A stretch of DNA of 64,000 nucleotides, from positions 136,962,897 through 137,026,896 of the forward strand of contig NC_081407.1 of the NCBI RefSeq assembly GCF_030272615.1, in the 5' to 3' direction. Origin of the DNA: Cryptomeria japonica. Its lineage: Eukaryota > Streptophyta > Pinopsida > Cupressales > Cupressaceae. Below the pieces are notes generated by a model. The model searched no databases. It saw only the letters and a program-made list of their open reading frames with translations, and was not told where the DNA came from. A program made the translations under genes and the position numbers. Positions 11,420-23,102 of the stretch are shown one piece after another. The number at the start of each line of letters is the position of its first letter. The stretch's first letter is position 1.

Positions 11420-14400
11420 ATGTCTACATTAATTCCAGAAATTAAATTAAATAGTTCCAATTATCATTCTTGGAAAACACATATCTCGTTTATTTTTCGT
11501 TTCAAACACCTTTTGGATGTTGCGACTGATAAGACATTTGAACCCGCTACATCTGCTCCTCAAGCCGACCTAGATAGATGGAAGGCTCAAAATGAGGAAG
11601 CACTTGGTTTAATTGGTATTTCAATGGTTCCTGATTTGTATGTTTTAATTGGACATTGTACAAAAGCGCATCAAGCTTGGGAAATTTTAAAAACCACTTA
11701 TGATAGCTCAAATGAATCCCGAAAAATTCAACTTCAAGATCAACTTGAAGATCTAAGGTATACAGATTTTAAAACTATGGATGAATTCTTATTAAAGTTT
11801 GACTCTGTTAATAGTCAATTAACTGGTTTAGGAGTTACTCTTGCTGATTTACGTTTAATTCATCTCATTCTCAAAAAATGTCTTCCTCGTCAATTTCAAC
11901 AATTTATTACGAATATTCATGCTCAACTTGCTATTCCTAGCTTAGCTACTCAATTAACATATGATATTTTTCGTAATTTATTGCGTCAAGAGGAAGCTAA
12001 ATTAATTCAATTTGGTACTCTTAAAAGTAGCGAACATGCTTTTATGTCTAAAAATCAAAATCATAATAATAACTTTAGATCCAATAATAATAAACATAAT
12101 CATAATCATTATAATAATCATCATAACAATCACAAATCTTCTAATTATCAATCTCATTCTAAATCCTATCATAATAATTCTCATAATAATAATCATAATA
12201 ATAATCACAATAATCAAAGGAATAATTCTCAAACAAGACCCCATTGCACATATTGTGGGAAAGATGGACATATTACTAATAATTGTTTTAAGAAACAAAA
12301 TGGTAAAAAGCCCATGAATCAAAATAATCAACATAAACCTCATTATAAGAAGGGTAATAATAATAATGGTAATTCATCTCGTCATGCATTTACATGTACT
12401 TATAATGTTTCTCAACCACTTGAGTGGATTATTGATTCTGGTGCATCTCAACATGTTACTTCTCATAAAGAATGTTTTGAATCTTTGCATCCCGATACTT
12501 CTAATATTCCTGTTCAATTAGCTAATAATCATAGTTGTAAAGTTGAAGCTATTGGTGATGTGAATGTTCCTAATGGGAAATTACATGATGTTCTTTATGT
12601 TCCTGAATTAAAATCAAATTTGATTTCAGTTCCTAAACTTTGTCAAGATTATAAGATTAACTTTTATAGGGGCATATGTTATATCATTGATCCAAACACT
12701 AATCAAGTTATTGCTACTGCTAAAATGGATAGTGATAACCTATTCAAGTTCTATGAATTTGCTCCTCCAAAGTATTCTTTGCTTACTACTGTTGATTTTA
12801 CTATATGGCATGAAAGACTTGGCCATCTCAATTCTGATTATATTTCACTAATGCAAAAAGCAAATATGGTTGATGGATTGCCTACTATTGTTACTTCTCA
12901 AATTGTTTGCAATGGTTGCATGAGTGGTAAGATGCATAGGGAACCCTTTCCTCATGGTCAATCTTGGAGGGCATACACTAAATTGCACCTCGTTCATAGT
13001 GATCTCTTGGGTCCCATGGAGAATCCCTCCATCCAAGGTTCAAGGTATGCACTTACCTTTGTTGATGATTTTTCCAGAAGAACATGGATATATTTCCTTC
13101 ATAGTAAGGATCAAGTGCTTGATGTTTTTACTGAATTTCATATGTTTGTAGAAAGGCAATCTGGTTCTAAAATTAAGATTCTTCGTACTGACAATGGAAG
13201 AGAATATGTCAATAATGCATTTAATGCTTATTTAAAATCTTTTGGAATTAAACATGAGCTTACCGTTCCTTATACACCACAACAAAATGGTGTGGCAGAA
13301 CGGAAGCATAGGACAATTGTTGAAATGGCTAGATGTTTATTGCAGGCTAAAAATATGGATTACAAGTTTTGGGCTGAAGCTATGGCTTGTGCAACATATT
13401 TAATTAATAGAACACCTACCAAAGCCTTAAAGGATAAAACTCCTGAAGAAGCTTGGTCTGGTAGAAAGCCTAATTTGCAGAATTTAAGAATTTTTGGTTC
13501 CATAGCTTATGTTCACAAACCTAAGGAGAAAAGGAAAAAATTAGATGCTAAATCTTCTCCTTTTATTTTTGTTGGTTATGATGAAAATACTAAAGGTTAT
13601 AGAGTTTACAATCCTATTACTAACAAGGTAAAAGTTGCAAGAGATGTTTGTATTGCAGAAAAGGGCATTCATGATTGTTCTAAAGTGAAGGATGATGAAC
13701 TTGGTCAAACCAAAGTTGTGCTTGTGGAGGACCAACCTCCTTCTCTTAACCCTACTCCTAATGTATCTCTTTCTATTCCTTCTAGTGATAGTGATGATGA
13801 TAATAATAACTCTACTCCTCATGACTCTTCTTCTAGTGATGAATCCATTACTTCTAAAAGAATACCTAAATGGTTTAAATCTTTAATTCAAGATAGTGAT
13901 GAATACTTAGCTAGAATGGATAAACTTCAAGCTAGGAGAGTTAATTATTGTAATTATGCTTTAATGACTACTATTATGAATTCTAATGATCCTAAAACAT
14001 TTGATCAAGCTAAAAATCAACCACATTGGCAAAAAGCAATGAAGGAAGAATATGATACTCTAATTTCTAACAAAACTTGGGATTTAGTTCCCTTGCCTCA
14101 TGGTAAAAATCTTGTTTCTTGCAAGTGGCTTTATAAAACTAAATTGAATGCTAATAATCAAGTTACTAAATTTAAAGCTAGATTAGTTGCTAGAGGTTTT
14201 TCTCAAATTGAAGGCTTAGATTATAATGAAACTTTTGCTCCTGTTGCTAAAATGCCTACAATTAAACTTGTGCTTGCTTTAGCTTCTAGAATGAATTGGC
14301 CTATTCACCAAATGGATGTTAAAAGTGCTTTTCTTAATGGTGATTTACATGAAGAAATTTATATGTCTCAACCTCCTGGTTTTATTAAAGAAGGTAATGC

Positions 14401-15526
14401 ACACTTAGTTTGTAAATTAAAGAAATCAATTTATGGATTAAAGCAATCTCCTAGGGAGTGGTATTCAAAGATTAATGAATTCTTTCTTTCTCAAGGCTTT
14501 ATTAGAAGTAAAAATGATCCTAACTTGTATATTAAACATAGTGAAGATGATATTATAATTATTATCTTGTATGTAGATGATTTGATTCTTACTTCAAGTT
14601 CCATTACTTTGATTTCTGATATTAAGTTTCAACTTAATCAAAAATTTCAAATGACTGATTTAGGTCCTTTACATTATTTCTTAGGAATGCAAATTTGGCA
14701 AACCTCTAAAGGAATTTTCTTATCTCAAAGTAAATATGCTAAAGATCTCATAGATAAGTTTAAAATGAATGATGCTCATCATGTTTCAATTCCTATTGAA
14801 TTAGGCACTAAGTTAATGCTTGATATGCAAACTCCTCTTGTTGATCCTACTTTGCATAGACAATTAGTTGGAAGTTTAAATTATTTAACTCTTACTAGGC
14901 CCGATATTGCTTATAGTGTTGGTTTGGTTTCAAGATTCATGTCTAAACCTCAACAAACACACTTTAAAGTTGCTAAAAGAATTTTAAGATATATTAAAGG
15001 AACAATTAATGTAGGTTTGTTTTATGATGCAAATTCTGATTTTACTTTAAAAGGTTTTACTGATTCCGATCTAGGTGGAGATCCCAATGATGGGAAATCT
15101 ACTTGTGGTTATTGTTTTTTTGTTGGTTCAGGAGCAATTTCTTGGAATAGTAAAAAGCAACAATCTACCTCTCTTGGATCCACTGAAGCTGAGTACAAAG
15201 GATGCACTAATGCTTCCAAAGAAGTCTTGTGGCTTAGAAGATTACTTGAAGATTTGGGTCTACCTCAACATGAACCAACTCCATTGTATTGTGACAACCA
15301 AAGTGCCATTGCCTTGGCTAAAAATCCAGTTTTCCATGCAAGGACAAAACACATTGCTCTCCAACACCACTTTATTAGAGAACAAATTGAAGACAAGCAA
15401 GTTTCACTCCTCTATTGCAAGGGGGAAGACCAAGTTGCAGATATTTTGACCAAGCCACTTTGTAAAGAAAAATTCCAATTTGATTTAAAAATCTTGGATT
15501 ACAACCCATTGAAGGGTTTGATGTAA
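11420..15526 (+). CDS. gag-pol: Intact copia Gag-Pol polyprotein (1368 aa)
   Basis: A single uninterrupted ORF encodes all proteins for particle assembly, reverse transcription and integration. Gag opens with SNYHSWKTHI (about residues 13-22). An Asn/His-rich linker covers about 213-272. One CCHC knuckle, CTYCGKDGHITNNC, starts near 276. Protease WIIDSGASQHVT has its Asp near 339. Integrase has HERLGHLN near 464 and the triad Asp528, Asp591, Glu627 (spacing D-35-E), with RTDNGREY and NGVAERKHRT. RT has YVDD at about 1051. RNase H has TDSDLGGDP near 1214 and STEAEYKG. The order PR-INT-RT-RH marks Ty1/copia. All key residues are present. The start is the first ATG after the long leader, and the TAA lies just before the PPT. 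Confidence 0.97.
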   Translation: MSTLIPEIKLNSSNYHSWKTHISFIFRFKHLLDVATDKTFEPATSAPQADLDRWKAQNEEALGLIGISMVPDLYVLIGHCTKAHQAWEILKTTYDSSNESRKIQLQDQLEDLRYTDFKTMDEFLLKFDSVNSQLTGLGVTLADLRLIHLILKKCLPRQFQQFITNIHAQLAIPSLATQLTYDIFRNLLRQEEAKLIQFGTLKSSEHAFMSKNQNHNNNFRSNNNKHNHNHYNNHHNNHKSSNYQSHSKSYHNNSHNNNHNNNHNNQRNNSQTRPHCTYCGKDGHITNNCFKKQNGKKPMNQNNQHKPHYKKGNNNNGNSSRHAFTCTYNVSQPLEWIIDSGASQHVTSHKECFESLHPDTSNIPVQLANNHSCKVEAIGDVNVPNGKLHDVLYVPELKSNLISVPKLCQDYKINFYRGICYIIDPNTNQVIATAKMDSDNLFKFYEFAPPKYSLLTTVDFTIWHERLGHLNSDYISLMQKANMVDGLPTIVTSQIVCNGCMSGKMHREPFPHGQSWRAYTKLHLVHSDLLGPMENPSIQGSRYALTFVDDFSRRTWIYFLHSKDQVLDVFTEFHMFVERQSGSKIKILRTDNGREYVNNAFNAYLKSFGIKHELTVPYTPQQNGVAERKHRTIVEMARCLLQAKNMDYKFWAEAMACATYLINRTPTKALKDKTPEEAWSGRKPNLQNLRIFGSIAYVHKPKEKRKKLDAKSSPFIFVGYDENTKGYRVYNPITNKVKVARDVCIAEKGIHDCSKVKDDELGQTKVVLVEDQPPSLNPTPNVSLSIPSSDSDDDNNNSTPHDSSSSDESITSKRIPKWFKSLIQDSDEYLARMDKLQARRVNYCNYALMTTIMNSNDPKTFDQAKNQPHWQKAMKEEYDTLISNKTWDLVPLPHGKNLVSCKWLYKTKLNANNQVTKFKARLVARGFSQIEGLDYNETFAPVAKMPTIKLVLALASRMNWPIHQMDVKSAFLNGDLHEEIYMSQPPGFIKEGNAHLVCKLKKSIYGLKQSPREWYSKINEFFLSQGFIRSKNDPNLYIKHSEDDIIIIILYVDDLILTSSSITLISDIKFQLNQKFQMTDLGPLHYFLGMQIWQTSKGIFLSQSKYAKDLIDKFKMNDAHHVSIPIELGTKLMLDMQTPLVDPTLHRQLVGSLNYLTLTRPDIAYSVGLVSRFMSKPQQTHFKVAKRILRYIKGTINVGLFYDANSDFTLKGFTDSDLGGDPNDGKSTCGYCFFVGSGAISWNSKKQQSTSLGSTEAEYKGCTNASKEVLWLRRLLEDLGLPQHEPTPLYCDNQSAIALAKNPVFHARTKHIALQHHFIREQIEDKQVSLLYCKGEDQVADILTKPLCKEKFQFDLKILDYNPLKGLM

Positions 15527-15540
15527 ACTCCCCAAGTAAA

Positions 15541-15552
15541 GCTTAAGGGGGG
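15541..15552 (+). promoter_or_regulatory. Polypurine tract of the intact copia element
   Basis: The purine-rich tract (AAGGGGGG core) ends at the TGTTAG of the 3' LTR, 14 bp after the gag-pol stop. It primes plus-strand synthesis. Confidence 0.85.
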
Positions 15553-15856
15553 TGTTAGAATATTTAATCTTTACTTAGCTTAGGTTTATTTTTATTTAGT
15601 TTAGGATATTCCTTTGGAATTCCTACATGTAATTTGTCCTCTAGTACATGTGTGAGGACAAGTCATTTCTTTTATTTTCCTTTATTAAGGAATATTAGAT
15701 TTCCTCCATAAGAGGATGTGGACACATGGCACACACATTTTATGAATGGTGGCATTCATAGATTTGGAGTTACTTTGTAACTCCTCTCCTGATCTCTATT
15801 TAAGAGATGCCTCCTCTCTCATTTCTTCTTAATGACAATATTGTAAAGAGCTTCTT

Positions 15857-15902
<46 letters not shown>

Positions 15903-16090
15903 AGGCATTGCCTCATTCATAATATCACACAAGGGGTTTTTCTTTGCTTTTCCCCTTTCAAAAGTTCTTGTGCCTCCTTCTTTACATTTGGGTGATGCTC
16001 CAAGGTCTTTGCTTTTCTCATGGTAACTATTACTTCATCATAAACTTTCTTGGATTAATTTTCCTTTCCTTGCTCTTTTATTTCCTTTCA
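15553..16090 (+). repeat. 3' LTR of the intact copia element
   Basis: 538 bp and nearly identical to 8597-9114. The CT microsatellite (about 15857-15896) is about 20 bp longer than in the 5' LTR. TATA-like TATTTAAG lies at 15797-15804. The ORF that seems to run from this LTR into 16462 is a chance read-through into element K. Confidence 0.96.
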
Positions 16091-16095
16091 AATAA

Positions 16096-16572
16096 TTTTA
16101 AGGTATATCAAATGGATGTCAAATCTGCATTTCTGAATGGAATATTAGAAGAAGAAGTTTTTATTGAACAACCTAAAGGATTTGTTGAAGACAATAATAA
16201 AGATCAGGTATGTAAATTGAACAGAGCTTTATATGGTTTGAAACAAGCACCTAGAGCATGGTATGAAAGATTGCACTCTTATTTGATTAAGATTGGTTTT
16301 ATAAGGAAAAGTGAGAACAACAACATGTACATGAAGAATGATGAAAATAGAATACTGATCTCAGCCATATTTGTTGATGATATTATATTTTATGGAAATG
16401 AAATGAACAAAGAATTTGAGATGTCATTAATCAGTGAGATAAAGTATTTTATAGGTTTATAGATACTGCAAATGAAAAATGAGATTTTCATTACTCAATC
16501 CAAGTACATAAAGGAAATCTTGAAGAAATTTGGAATGGAGGATTCAAAACCAGTAAGTACTCCTATGACTAC
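16096..16572 (+). pseudogene. pol: Copia element K pol, fragment 2 (RT core)
   Basis: Continues fragment 1 directly after the target duplication: [27 protein letters not shown] and FVDDIIF (the catalytic Asp pair) are visible. An in-frame TAG at 16460-16462 replaces Q in the segment before ILQMKNE. The frame is broken again at 16572 by the solo gypsy LTR within the codons of VSTPMTT. Confidence 0.92.
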
Positions 16573-18383
16573 TGTAGTCACATAAATCTGTCCACTTAAT
16601 TAGATGAATATTTAATATTTATTTGATTATTTAACCATCAATTAATGAATTAATTAAATTAATATTTAATTAATTCATCTTAACCCTCTTCTCCTATTAA
16701 TTAAATAAATTATTCAATTTATTTGATTTAATTCACTTAACCAAATTCAGACCATTAATTAAATAAATAAATCATATTTGTTTAATTAAATCTTCTCTCA
16801 CATTTAAATAAATTAATATTTATTTAAATCCCCCAAAATCCCACCTCTCACATTTAAATAAATTAACATTTATTTAAATCACCTTTATCCTCTACCCACT
16901 TGTATTTTCCTACAAAAGCAAGTTGCACAATTATTTTAAATAAATAATTTATTTAAATCACCTTTATCCTCCACCCACTTGTATTTTCGTACAAAAGCAA
17001 GTTGCACAACTATTTTAAATAAATTATTTATTTAAAATCCTATTTATCCTCACCCACTTGAAACCTTTAATGGTTTCCCTTAAAGTCTTCAAAACTTGAT
17101 GGCTTCCTTCTATAGTCTTCTTAAGCCTTTAATGGCTTCCCTTAAAGTCTTCTTAAGACTTTAATTGCTTCCCTTAAAGTCTTCAAGCCTTTAATGGTTT
17201 CCCTCAAAGTCTTCAAGCATTTTAATGCTTTATATTCATTTTTCTCATTTAAATAAATTAATATTTATTTGAATATTTATCCAAATGCAAATTACACCAT
17301 TTAATTGAAATAAATGATTTTATTTTAATTGAAAATACCAAAATTTCTCCCACTTGCATTTTCCTACAAAATCCACTTCCATGCCTAAACCCCTTCTAGA
17401 ATTTTCTAATCACTTCTAAATAACCTAACCCCTTCTCTAAACTTTGTCACATTCCTAAGCAAAAGGGAAGTCACTTCTCAAACCCTCAAAGTCTTTGATA
17501 ACCATTAAAGGCTTTCAACCTTCAACCACTAAATGGCTCAAAGTCTTTGATAACCATTGAAGGCTTTCAACCTTCAACCACTTAATCCCCAAAGTCTCCA
17601 ATAACCATTAATGGTTACCTCAAACCCTCCCACATGGTTAAAACATTTGTTTTGACTCAACCTCTACCTAACCCAAAGGTCTCATCAGGCCATTAATGCT
17701 TTGACCATGATTATCTCTTAAACATTTGCACAAAGGTTTATCCTTGGATTAACTCTTAATCCAGTGGGTAATCTTAATTTGGACTTGACCCTTAGCCTCT
17801 AGATAACCATGAGGTCTTCTCAGGCCTTTAATGCCTCCAACCTCTTCTCTCAACCCAATCCTATGTTGACACTTGTCACCATTTTATTGGTGCCAATTGT
17901 GCACATGGATCTCCAACTTTCAAACTTGGCCCTTGATTAAACCATTCAATCTTAACCTTTCATTTCCCCATTTCTTCTATAAATAGAACCCTTCTCCTCA
18001 AGCAAAAAAAAAAGCATTAGAGTATTGTTGTTATACTGGCATTAGCATAGAGCTTTTTCATAGCATCACTATCTACTCTTGCATAGTATTTGCTTATCAT
18101 ATTCAACCATCTTGAATCTCCATATGGCATCCATGGCTAGTGCTAAAAGCTGAGAGCTACACTCATTTGGGACTTGGAGAGGAGAGGAACAAGGGAGGAG
18201 CAACTATGAGCATCTTGATTAGCTATTTTATTCTATGTTTATATGCTTTCTATTTCATGCTTAATATCTCTCTTGATATGCCTGTTTAGGATAATCTTTT
18301 GTTGCTAACACTAACGTTTGTTTCTTGTGCTCTTGTGTGTGTTGCCATCAAACAGATTTTCTAATCCTTTTTGCAGAGCATCA
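16573..18383 (+). mobile_element. Solo LTR of the Tat-type gypsy family
   Basis: An 1811-bp LTR runs from TGTAGTCACA to GAGCATCA, flanked by the duplication ACTAC at 16568-16572 and 18384-18388. It has no internal region, so it is the product of LTR-LTR recombination or a similar loss. It contains A/T palindromes (ATTTAAATAAAT), a duplicated 75-bp block (about 16875-17025), a minisatellite with unit CTTTAATGGTTTCCCTTAAAG (17064-17220) and a good TATA box, TATAAATA, at 17978-17985. It matches the truncated LTR at 7572-8146. Confidence 0.95.
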
Positions 18384-18388
18384 ACTAC

Positions 18389-19112
18389 CAACTATAAATT
18401 ATCAAAGAATGATGAATCTGCATCTGTTGATGAGACACTTTATCGATCTATGATTGGAAAGCTACAATATGTTGTTCACAATAGACCAGACATAGCACAT
18501 GCAGTAGGTATTGTTGCAAGATTCTCTGCAGATCCTAAGGAAACACACATGACAACAATCAAAAGAATTTTTAGATACTTGAAAGGGACAGAGGATTATG
18601 GCTTAGTATATCTAAAAGAAAATGATTTTGATTTAAAAGTTTATACTGATGCTGATTGGGTAGGCAACATTGATGAGAGAAAAAGCACAAGTGGAGGAGC
18701 TTTCTTTTTAGGAGAAAGACTAGTGAGTTGGCTTGGCAAGAAACAAGGATGTGTTTCACAGTCAACAACAGAAGTTGAATACGTTGCTACAGCATTGAAT
18801 TGTACCAACATTGCATGGATCAAACAACTATTGGAAGGAATAAATGAGAAAGTTACTGAGCCAATAACTATATTATGTGACAATACTAGTGTCATTAATA
18901 TTTCAAGGAATCCTATTATGCACTCTAAGACAAAGCACATCTCTATCAAATATCATTATCTTAGAGAAGAAGCTCAAGAGAAGAAAGTGGTGTTGGAGTA
19001 TGTAAGCACAAAGGAACAAATAGCAGATATCTTCACCAAGCCACTACCAAGGGACACTTTTGAATATCTCAAAAGTAAGTTAGGGGTCCTACCCCTATCT
19101 TCTACTCACTGA
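18389..19112 (+). pseudogene. pol: Copia element K pol, fragment 3 (RT end and RNase H)
   Basis: Resumes the K frame after the solo LTR: KLSKNDESASVDETLYRSMIG, then RNase H motifs YTDADWVGNIDERKSTSGG, STTEVEYVA, CDNTSVINISRNP and TKHISIKYHYLREE, ending at a natural stop near 19112 after EQIADIFTKPLPRDTF. An apparent ORF start at 18318 lies in the solo LTR and is not genuine. Confidence 0.93.
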
Positions 19113-19528
19113 CTAAGTTCGGTGAAAGCATCAATCCGATGACTCTATCGAATATCTTTTGGGAGTTGATGCTGATTTATACATTTTAGGATGTTTTCTA
19201 AAGGTGTACAGGAATTATTACAAGAAATAATACAGGGAACAGGAATTGAAGACAAAATGCTCTGACCGAGACTGAATTGATACACAACAGCAGGAAATCA
19301 CTTCATACAAAAAGAAATTATGTTTTAGTTCTTTACTTTTTGGCATTGTTGTCAAAGGGGGAGAAGACTAAAAGAAAACTAAGAAGACTACAGATTGGAA
19401 AGAAGACTGAAGAAAATAGGAGAAGACTAATGTATGCGGGAGAGCATTTCAGCATTTTAGAATCATAGCAAACCGAATCTTTTAAGGTCAAATCAATTGG
19501 TTTTGCCATCAATGCCAAAGGGGGAGAT
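19113..19528 (+). promoter_or_regulatory. 3' untranslated region and polypurine tract of K
   Basis: About 400 bp without coding potential lead to CCAAAGGGGGAGAT at 19515-19528, followed by TGTTGG. The same ATGCCAAAGGGGGAGATTG signature marks the PPT of the other copia-type elements in the window. Confidence 0.85.
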
Positions 19529-21010
19529 TGTTGGAAATATTTCATTATAACAGACAATGAAAGATTGTTGGCATTACATAAGGATATTGAGAAGGTTGTT
19601 GATGATTATGGATATAACTGATTAAGGATGTTTACTGTCTTGATATTATTGTTTTGTCATTGATGTCAAGAAATTGATTTTCTAATTCAGTATGATGTTG
19701 CCATATCTTGAGAAGTATGATTTGAAGAGTATATAGATGTCGGTAAAAGACATAGGAAAGAATATGATGAATAAGGGGATGAATAAGGTATTCAATGGAC
19801 AACTATTACCGAGTCAGACAATGATGAGATCATGATGTTTTAGATTGTTTTAACATCATACATATGTTGTAAATTGTAAAGGTTAATACTATACTATGTT
19901 ATCAAGCAAAGAACCTAGTTGGTAAACCCTAAGGTTATCGCTATCGGTTAATGAAGGCAAAATGTCTACCGAGTGAAGTTTAGTATTCATCGAGTTGTTA
20001 CCGAGTTGTAACCGAGCTATAACAGAATGCATTAAATGTTTACATGCATTATTTAATGAAGGAAGCTGATGAGCTAGAACTGATTAAATGATTGGTGAGT
20101 CATGGATGAAGTTTGTTAATGAATCTAAGGCAATGGAAAGTCGACATGAAGATCTATAGCTCAGATTGAACCACAATGCCCTAGCACAAGTTCCAAGGCG
20201 GGGTAAAACATTTTCAGATCGAAAGATGCATTGAACCTGGACAAGATCAAAGATTTGATGGCTATGATTGATCATGGGAAATGTGATCAAGGAGATTAAG
20301 CGGTTACCTAACTGTTTATAAATAGGAAATTGTTGATAAACAATGTATGTGGGCAAGTGTATGCACAGGGATGCTACATAGTGATTACCGAGCACAAAAT
20401 CTTGAAGACATGTTAGAATAACAGAGTATAGAAGCCCAGTAGATAGACAAGATTAGTTCTATGTCTAGATTGTATTGAACAAATAAGAATCTGCTTTAGC
20501 ATTTTAGATGTGAAGTTGCAGATAGATTTTATTACTGTTATTTTGTGAAAGTGACAGAAAATATCTTAACTGAGTGGACAAGTAACAGTCTTATTTGTAA
20601 AACCCTCTAGCAAGGTGACATTCTGATTGAGTGTTTGAAATCCTTTAACAAGGTCACTTCTAACAAGGTGAAGATCCTAACAGATCTAAGGGAAATCCCT
20701 TAATCGGGTCACATCTAGCAATGTGTTTGTAATCTTTAACAGGATTTTCTTTTAATCGAGCATACTCTAGAAGAGTATATTTCATAGTGGGTCCAAAATC
20801 CCACGATGGTTTTTCCCTATTTGGGTTTCCACGTTAAATCTGGTGTTATGAGGTTTATGATGTTTATATGCTTTTGAGTTTGCATGTTTAACAGTTTTGG
20901 TTATATTACTGAAGTATATGTTACCGAGGTGTTTTAATGGAAGATTAAGTTTGTATGATTCACCCCCCCCCCCCTCTCATCTTGTTGGCTATTGGATCTA
21001 TACTTATGTT
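19529..21010 (+). repeat. 3' LTR of copia element K
   Basis: Starts TGTTGGAAAT after the PPT. Near its right end it has TTTCCACGTTAAATC and a poly-C tract followed by TCTCAT, the arrangement found near the ends of the other copia LTRs here. The exact 3' edge and the target duplication are not clear, so 21010 is approximate. I see no gene inside. Confidence 0.65.
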
Positions 21011-21379
21011 AAGTATCAGAACTATTAAAAAACTAGGGTACATGAATACCTCTTTACATTTCATCAGAAACTTTTGCACTTGTTTGTCTTGCTCTCCTTT
21101 TCTTCTTTGGATTCAAGTGAATGAAAAGACTTAGAAAAATTCCTTTTAAGAGTTCATCCAACTTGCCAGGGTGCACAATAAATGTTTTGTGAAAAAGCTA
21201 CTAATAATTTTGTCTATCACAGTTACCATCCAATGTATTACAAAACTACACTTCAGTGTTTCTTATTGTAATCTTCACCAAAAGGTGAATTCCATCACTC
21301 TACACATTATATCTTCATGTTGTGATAACAACATCACATTCTTTGGTAGGGGATAATGATCTTCAATATAGCTCCCCCT

Positions 21380-22547
21380 GAGTTGAATCTCTTTAACTTT
21401 TTTTCCAAAGGAAATTTATGCATCGAAGCTAGGTCCAACCACATCTTCTTTCTTCTTCCATATCTTTTTCATCTCATTTTTAACTTCTTCCACACTGATC
21501 TTCTTCCTAGGTTCATCTCTTTTCACCAGATTATCCTTCTTCATACTTTTGTTTTTGCAAAACTTCACAAGGTGTCCAAACTTATTGCAACTGTAGCACA
21601 TATCATTCCTTTGTCCTATATTTTCTTTTTTTAGTATAGGTCTGCATAGATTAGCCTTATGACCGAAAACATTGCATACATAATAGTGACCATTAAAGGA
21701 ACTAATTATTTGATAGTTGTTCATGATCTGACTTCTGCACTAACTACCTTTATGACCAAACTTTTTGCAAGAAAAACATTAACCGAAAAATGATTTGAAA
21801 TTTTGATTCATCTTGTTTCTACATTATATGGCTTTATGTCCAAATCTATTGTATGAAAAATAATAACCATTAAAAGAAAAATACCTTTGACCATTAGGCT
21901 ACTTGAGTGGGGGTTTTTCATTTTGATTCCATAATTACTTTCCTTTAGTAGGCTAAAGAGGTTCTATCTTCTCAACTAAACTAGCTTTGATTTTGTCTTT
22001 AGTTTTTTGATGTGAGCATTCACCAACTTCAAATCCCAATCCACTCTTGTCTTTCAGGCTCTTTTGTATACCTAATACTCATCAAGATTTGTTGCACTCA
22101 TTTTAAATTTGTCTTCTTGATTCTTTATTGTCTCTAGATCCGATCTTAGGGTTACTACCTCTTGTTCCAATCTCTTGCATTCCTCTATTTTTCCTTCAAT
22201 TATACCATTTATATAATATTTAGTATTTTTCTCTTCTTCAATCTAGGTCTTCAGATTAATAATCATGTTATTTGTTTGTTTTAATTATTTTCTAACTGCC
22301 TTGTGTCTTTCTTTGAATTTCTTGTTATGTTCCCTTAGCATCCCGGTGCATTCATTTGCTTCTTTGATGCTTTCTTTTGGTTCTCTATTTTGATTTTTTG
22401 AATTTTCAAGATCTTCAAGAGTTACCTTAAGTTCTCTATTTTTATCAAGTTGACATTCTCCTAGGAATTTTTTTTGGGACAAATTTAGGTGTCATATGTT
22501 CAACCTCCAAGATCTCCTTTAGCTAGTTAGGCTCATTCAAATAACTA
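21380..22547 (-). pseudogene. Element I: gag-like ORF1 with several zinc knuckles, degenerate
   Basis: Read on the minus strand, a coiled-coil segment (LKVTLEDLENSKNQNREP) is followed by KDKSGLGFEV near 22040, then CCHC knuckles including CYSCNKFGHLVKFC and damaged ones (first Cys replaced by Tyr in YYVCNVFGHKANLC, stops in others). The GLGF motif next to zinc knuckles is known from the C-terminal half of copia Gag. Many stops and frameshifts prevent expression. The PBS lies just upstream, so the coding start is near the PBS as in elements B, C and E. No pol is attached. Confidence 0.7.
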
Positions 22548-22562
22548 AGATCTAATACCAAT
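22548..22562 (-). promoter_or_regulatory. Primer-binding site of element I
   Basis: The reverse complement reads ATTGGTATTAGATC, a diverged initiator tRNA-Met PBS, directly after an LTR end (..TTCCACA) on the minus strand. Confidence 0.7.
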
Positions 22563-23102
22563 TGTGGAACATTTGGGATACTGAAAAGGGGGGTGAATTA
22601 TAATTCCCTTAAATATATTAAGACCTTTGAATAACCAACCACATAAAATATTTTTGTGGGTAAATGTTGTCATTGATGTCAACTATGTCTCTTGTAGGTT
22701 GCAGATGAATGAGTTGTAGAGGTGGTTGAAGATGTCATTATGTGTGAAATTCATGTGATCTAGGGTTGGATGGATGCTCTAAATATATTTCATTGATTAT
22801 TTATTCTATTGGGTTAGGATCATGCAGGTTGCAGATTGAGAAAATGTGAAAATCCTCTAGTTGGTAGGTTCTCGTTGAGACAGGTTTTTGTCTCATCAAC
22901 ATATGATTTTGTTGATGAGATCTGGTCTATTGTGAAGACCCTGTCTATCTCATATCAAGTTTTGATATTTTACTGATATTCCATCTTTTGGTGTGACTGA
23001 GTTTTAATCTCAAAGACATGAATTTCTTTCAGTGAGACTTTGTTGTTTGACAAGACCATTTTCGACCCATGAAGATCCTATGTTTCTTGGAAATGTTTTT
23101 TT
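22563..23102 (-). other. LTR remnant of element I and unresolved sequence
   Basis: The first ~100 bp carry the usual LTR-end signature (poly-C followed by TTTTCAGTATCCC on the minus strand). Beyond about 22660 the similarity to other LTRs fades and I cannot classify the sequence. No gene is seen. Confidence 0.45.

Larger units (their letters stand above)
8597..16090 (+). mobile_element. Complete, recently inserted Ty1/copia retrotransposon
   Basis: The element is 7494 bp with 5' LTR 8597-9114, PBS, a long leader, an intact gag-pol ORF, PPT and 3' LTR 15553-16090. The target duplication is AATAA at 8592-8596 and 16091-16095. The LTRs differ by one visible substitution (C versus G in CTCCTCTCCT[C/G]ATC) and by the length of a CT microsatellite. 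Near-identical LTRs and an uninterrupted ORF mean a recent insertion that may still be competent. It landed in the RT of copia K. Confidence 0.97.

Noticed and set aside
12002-12343. Ile/Met-rich ORFs on both strands overlapping copia Gag
   Set aside because: Shadows of the AAT/CAT-rich Asn/His linker in the real gag-pol frame.
15944-16462. A 172-codon ORF joining LTR sequence to RT
   Set aside because: It crosses the copia LTR boundary and target duplication at 16090-16095. The first part is LTR, and only the second part is coding (element K).
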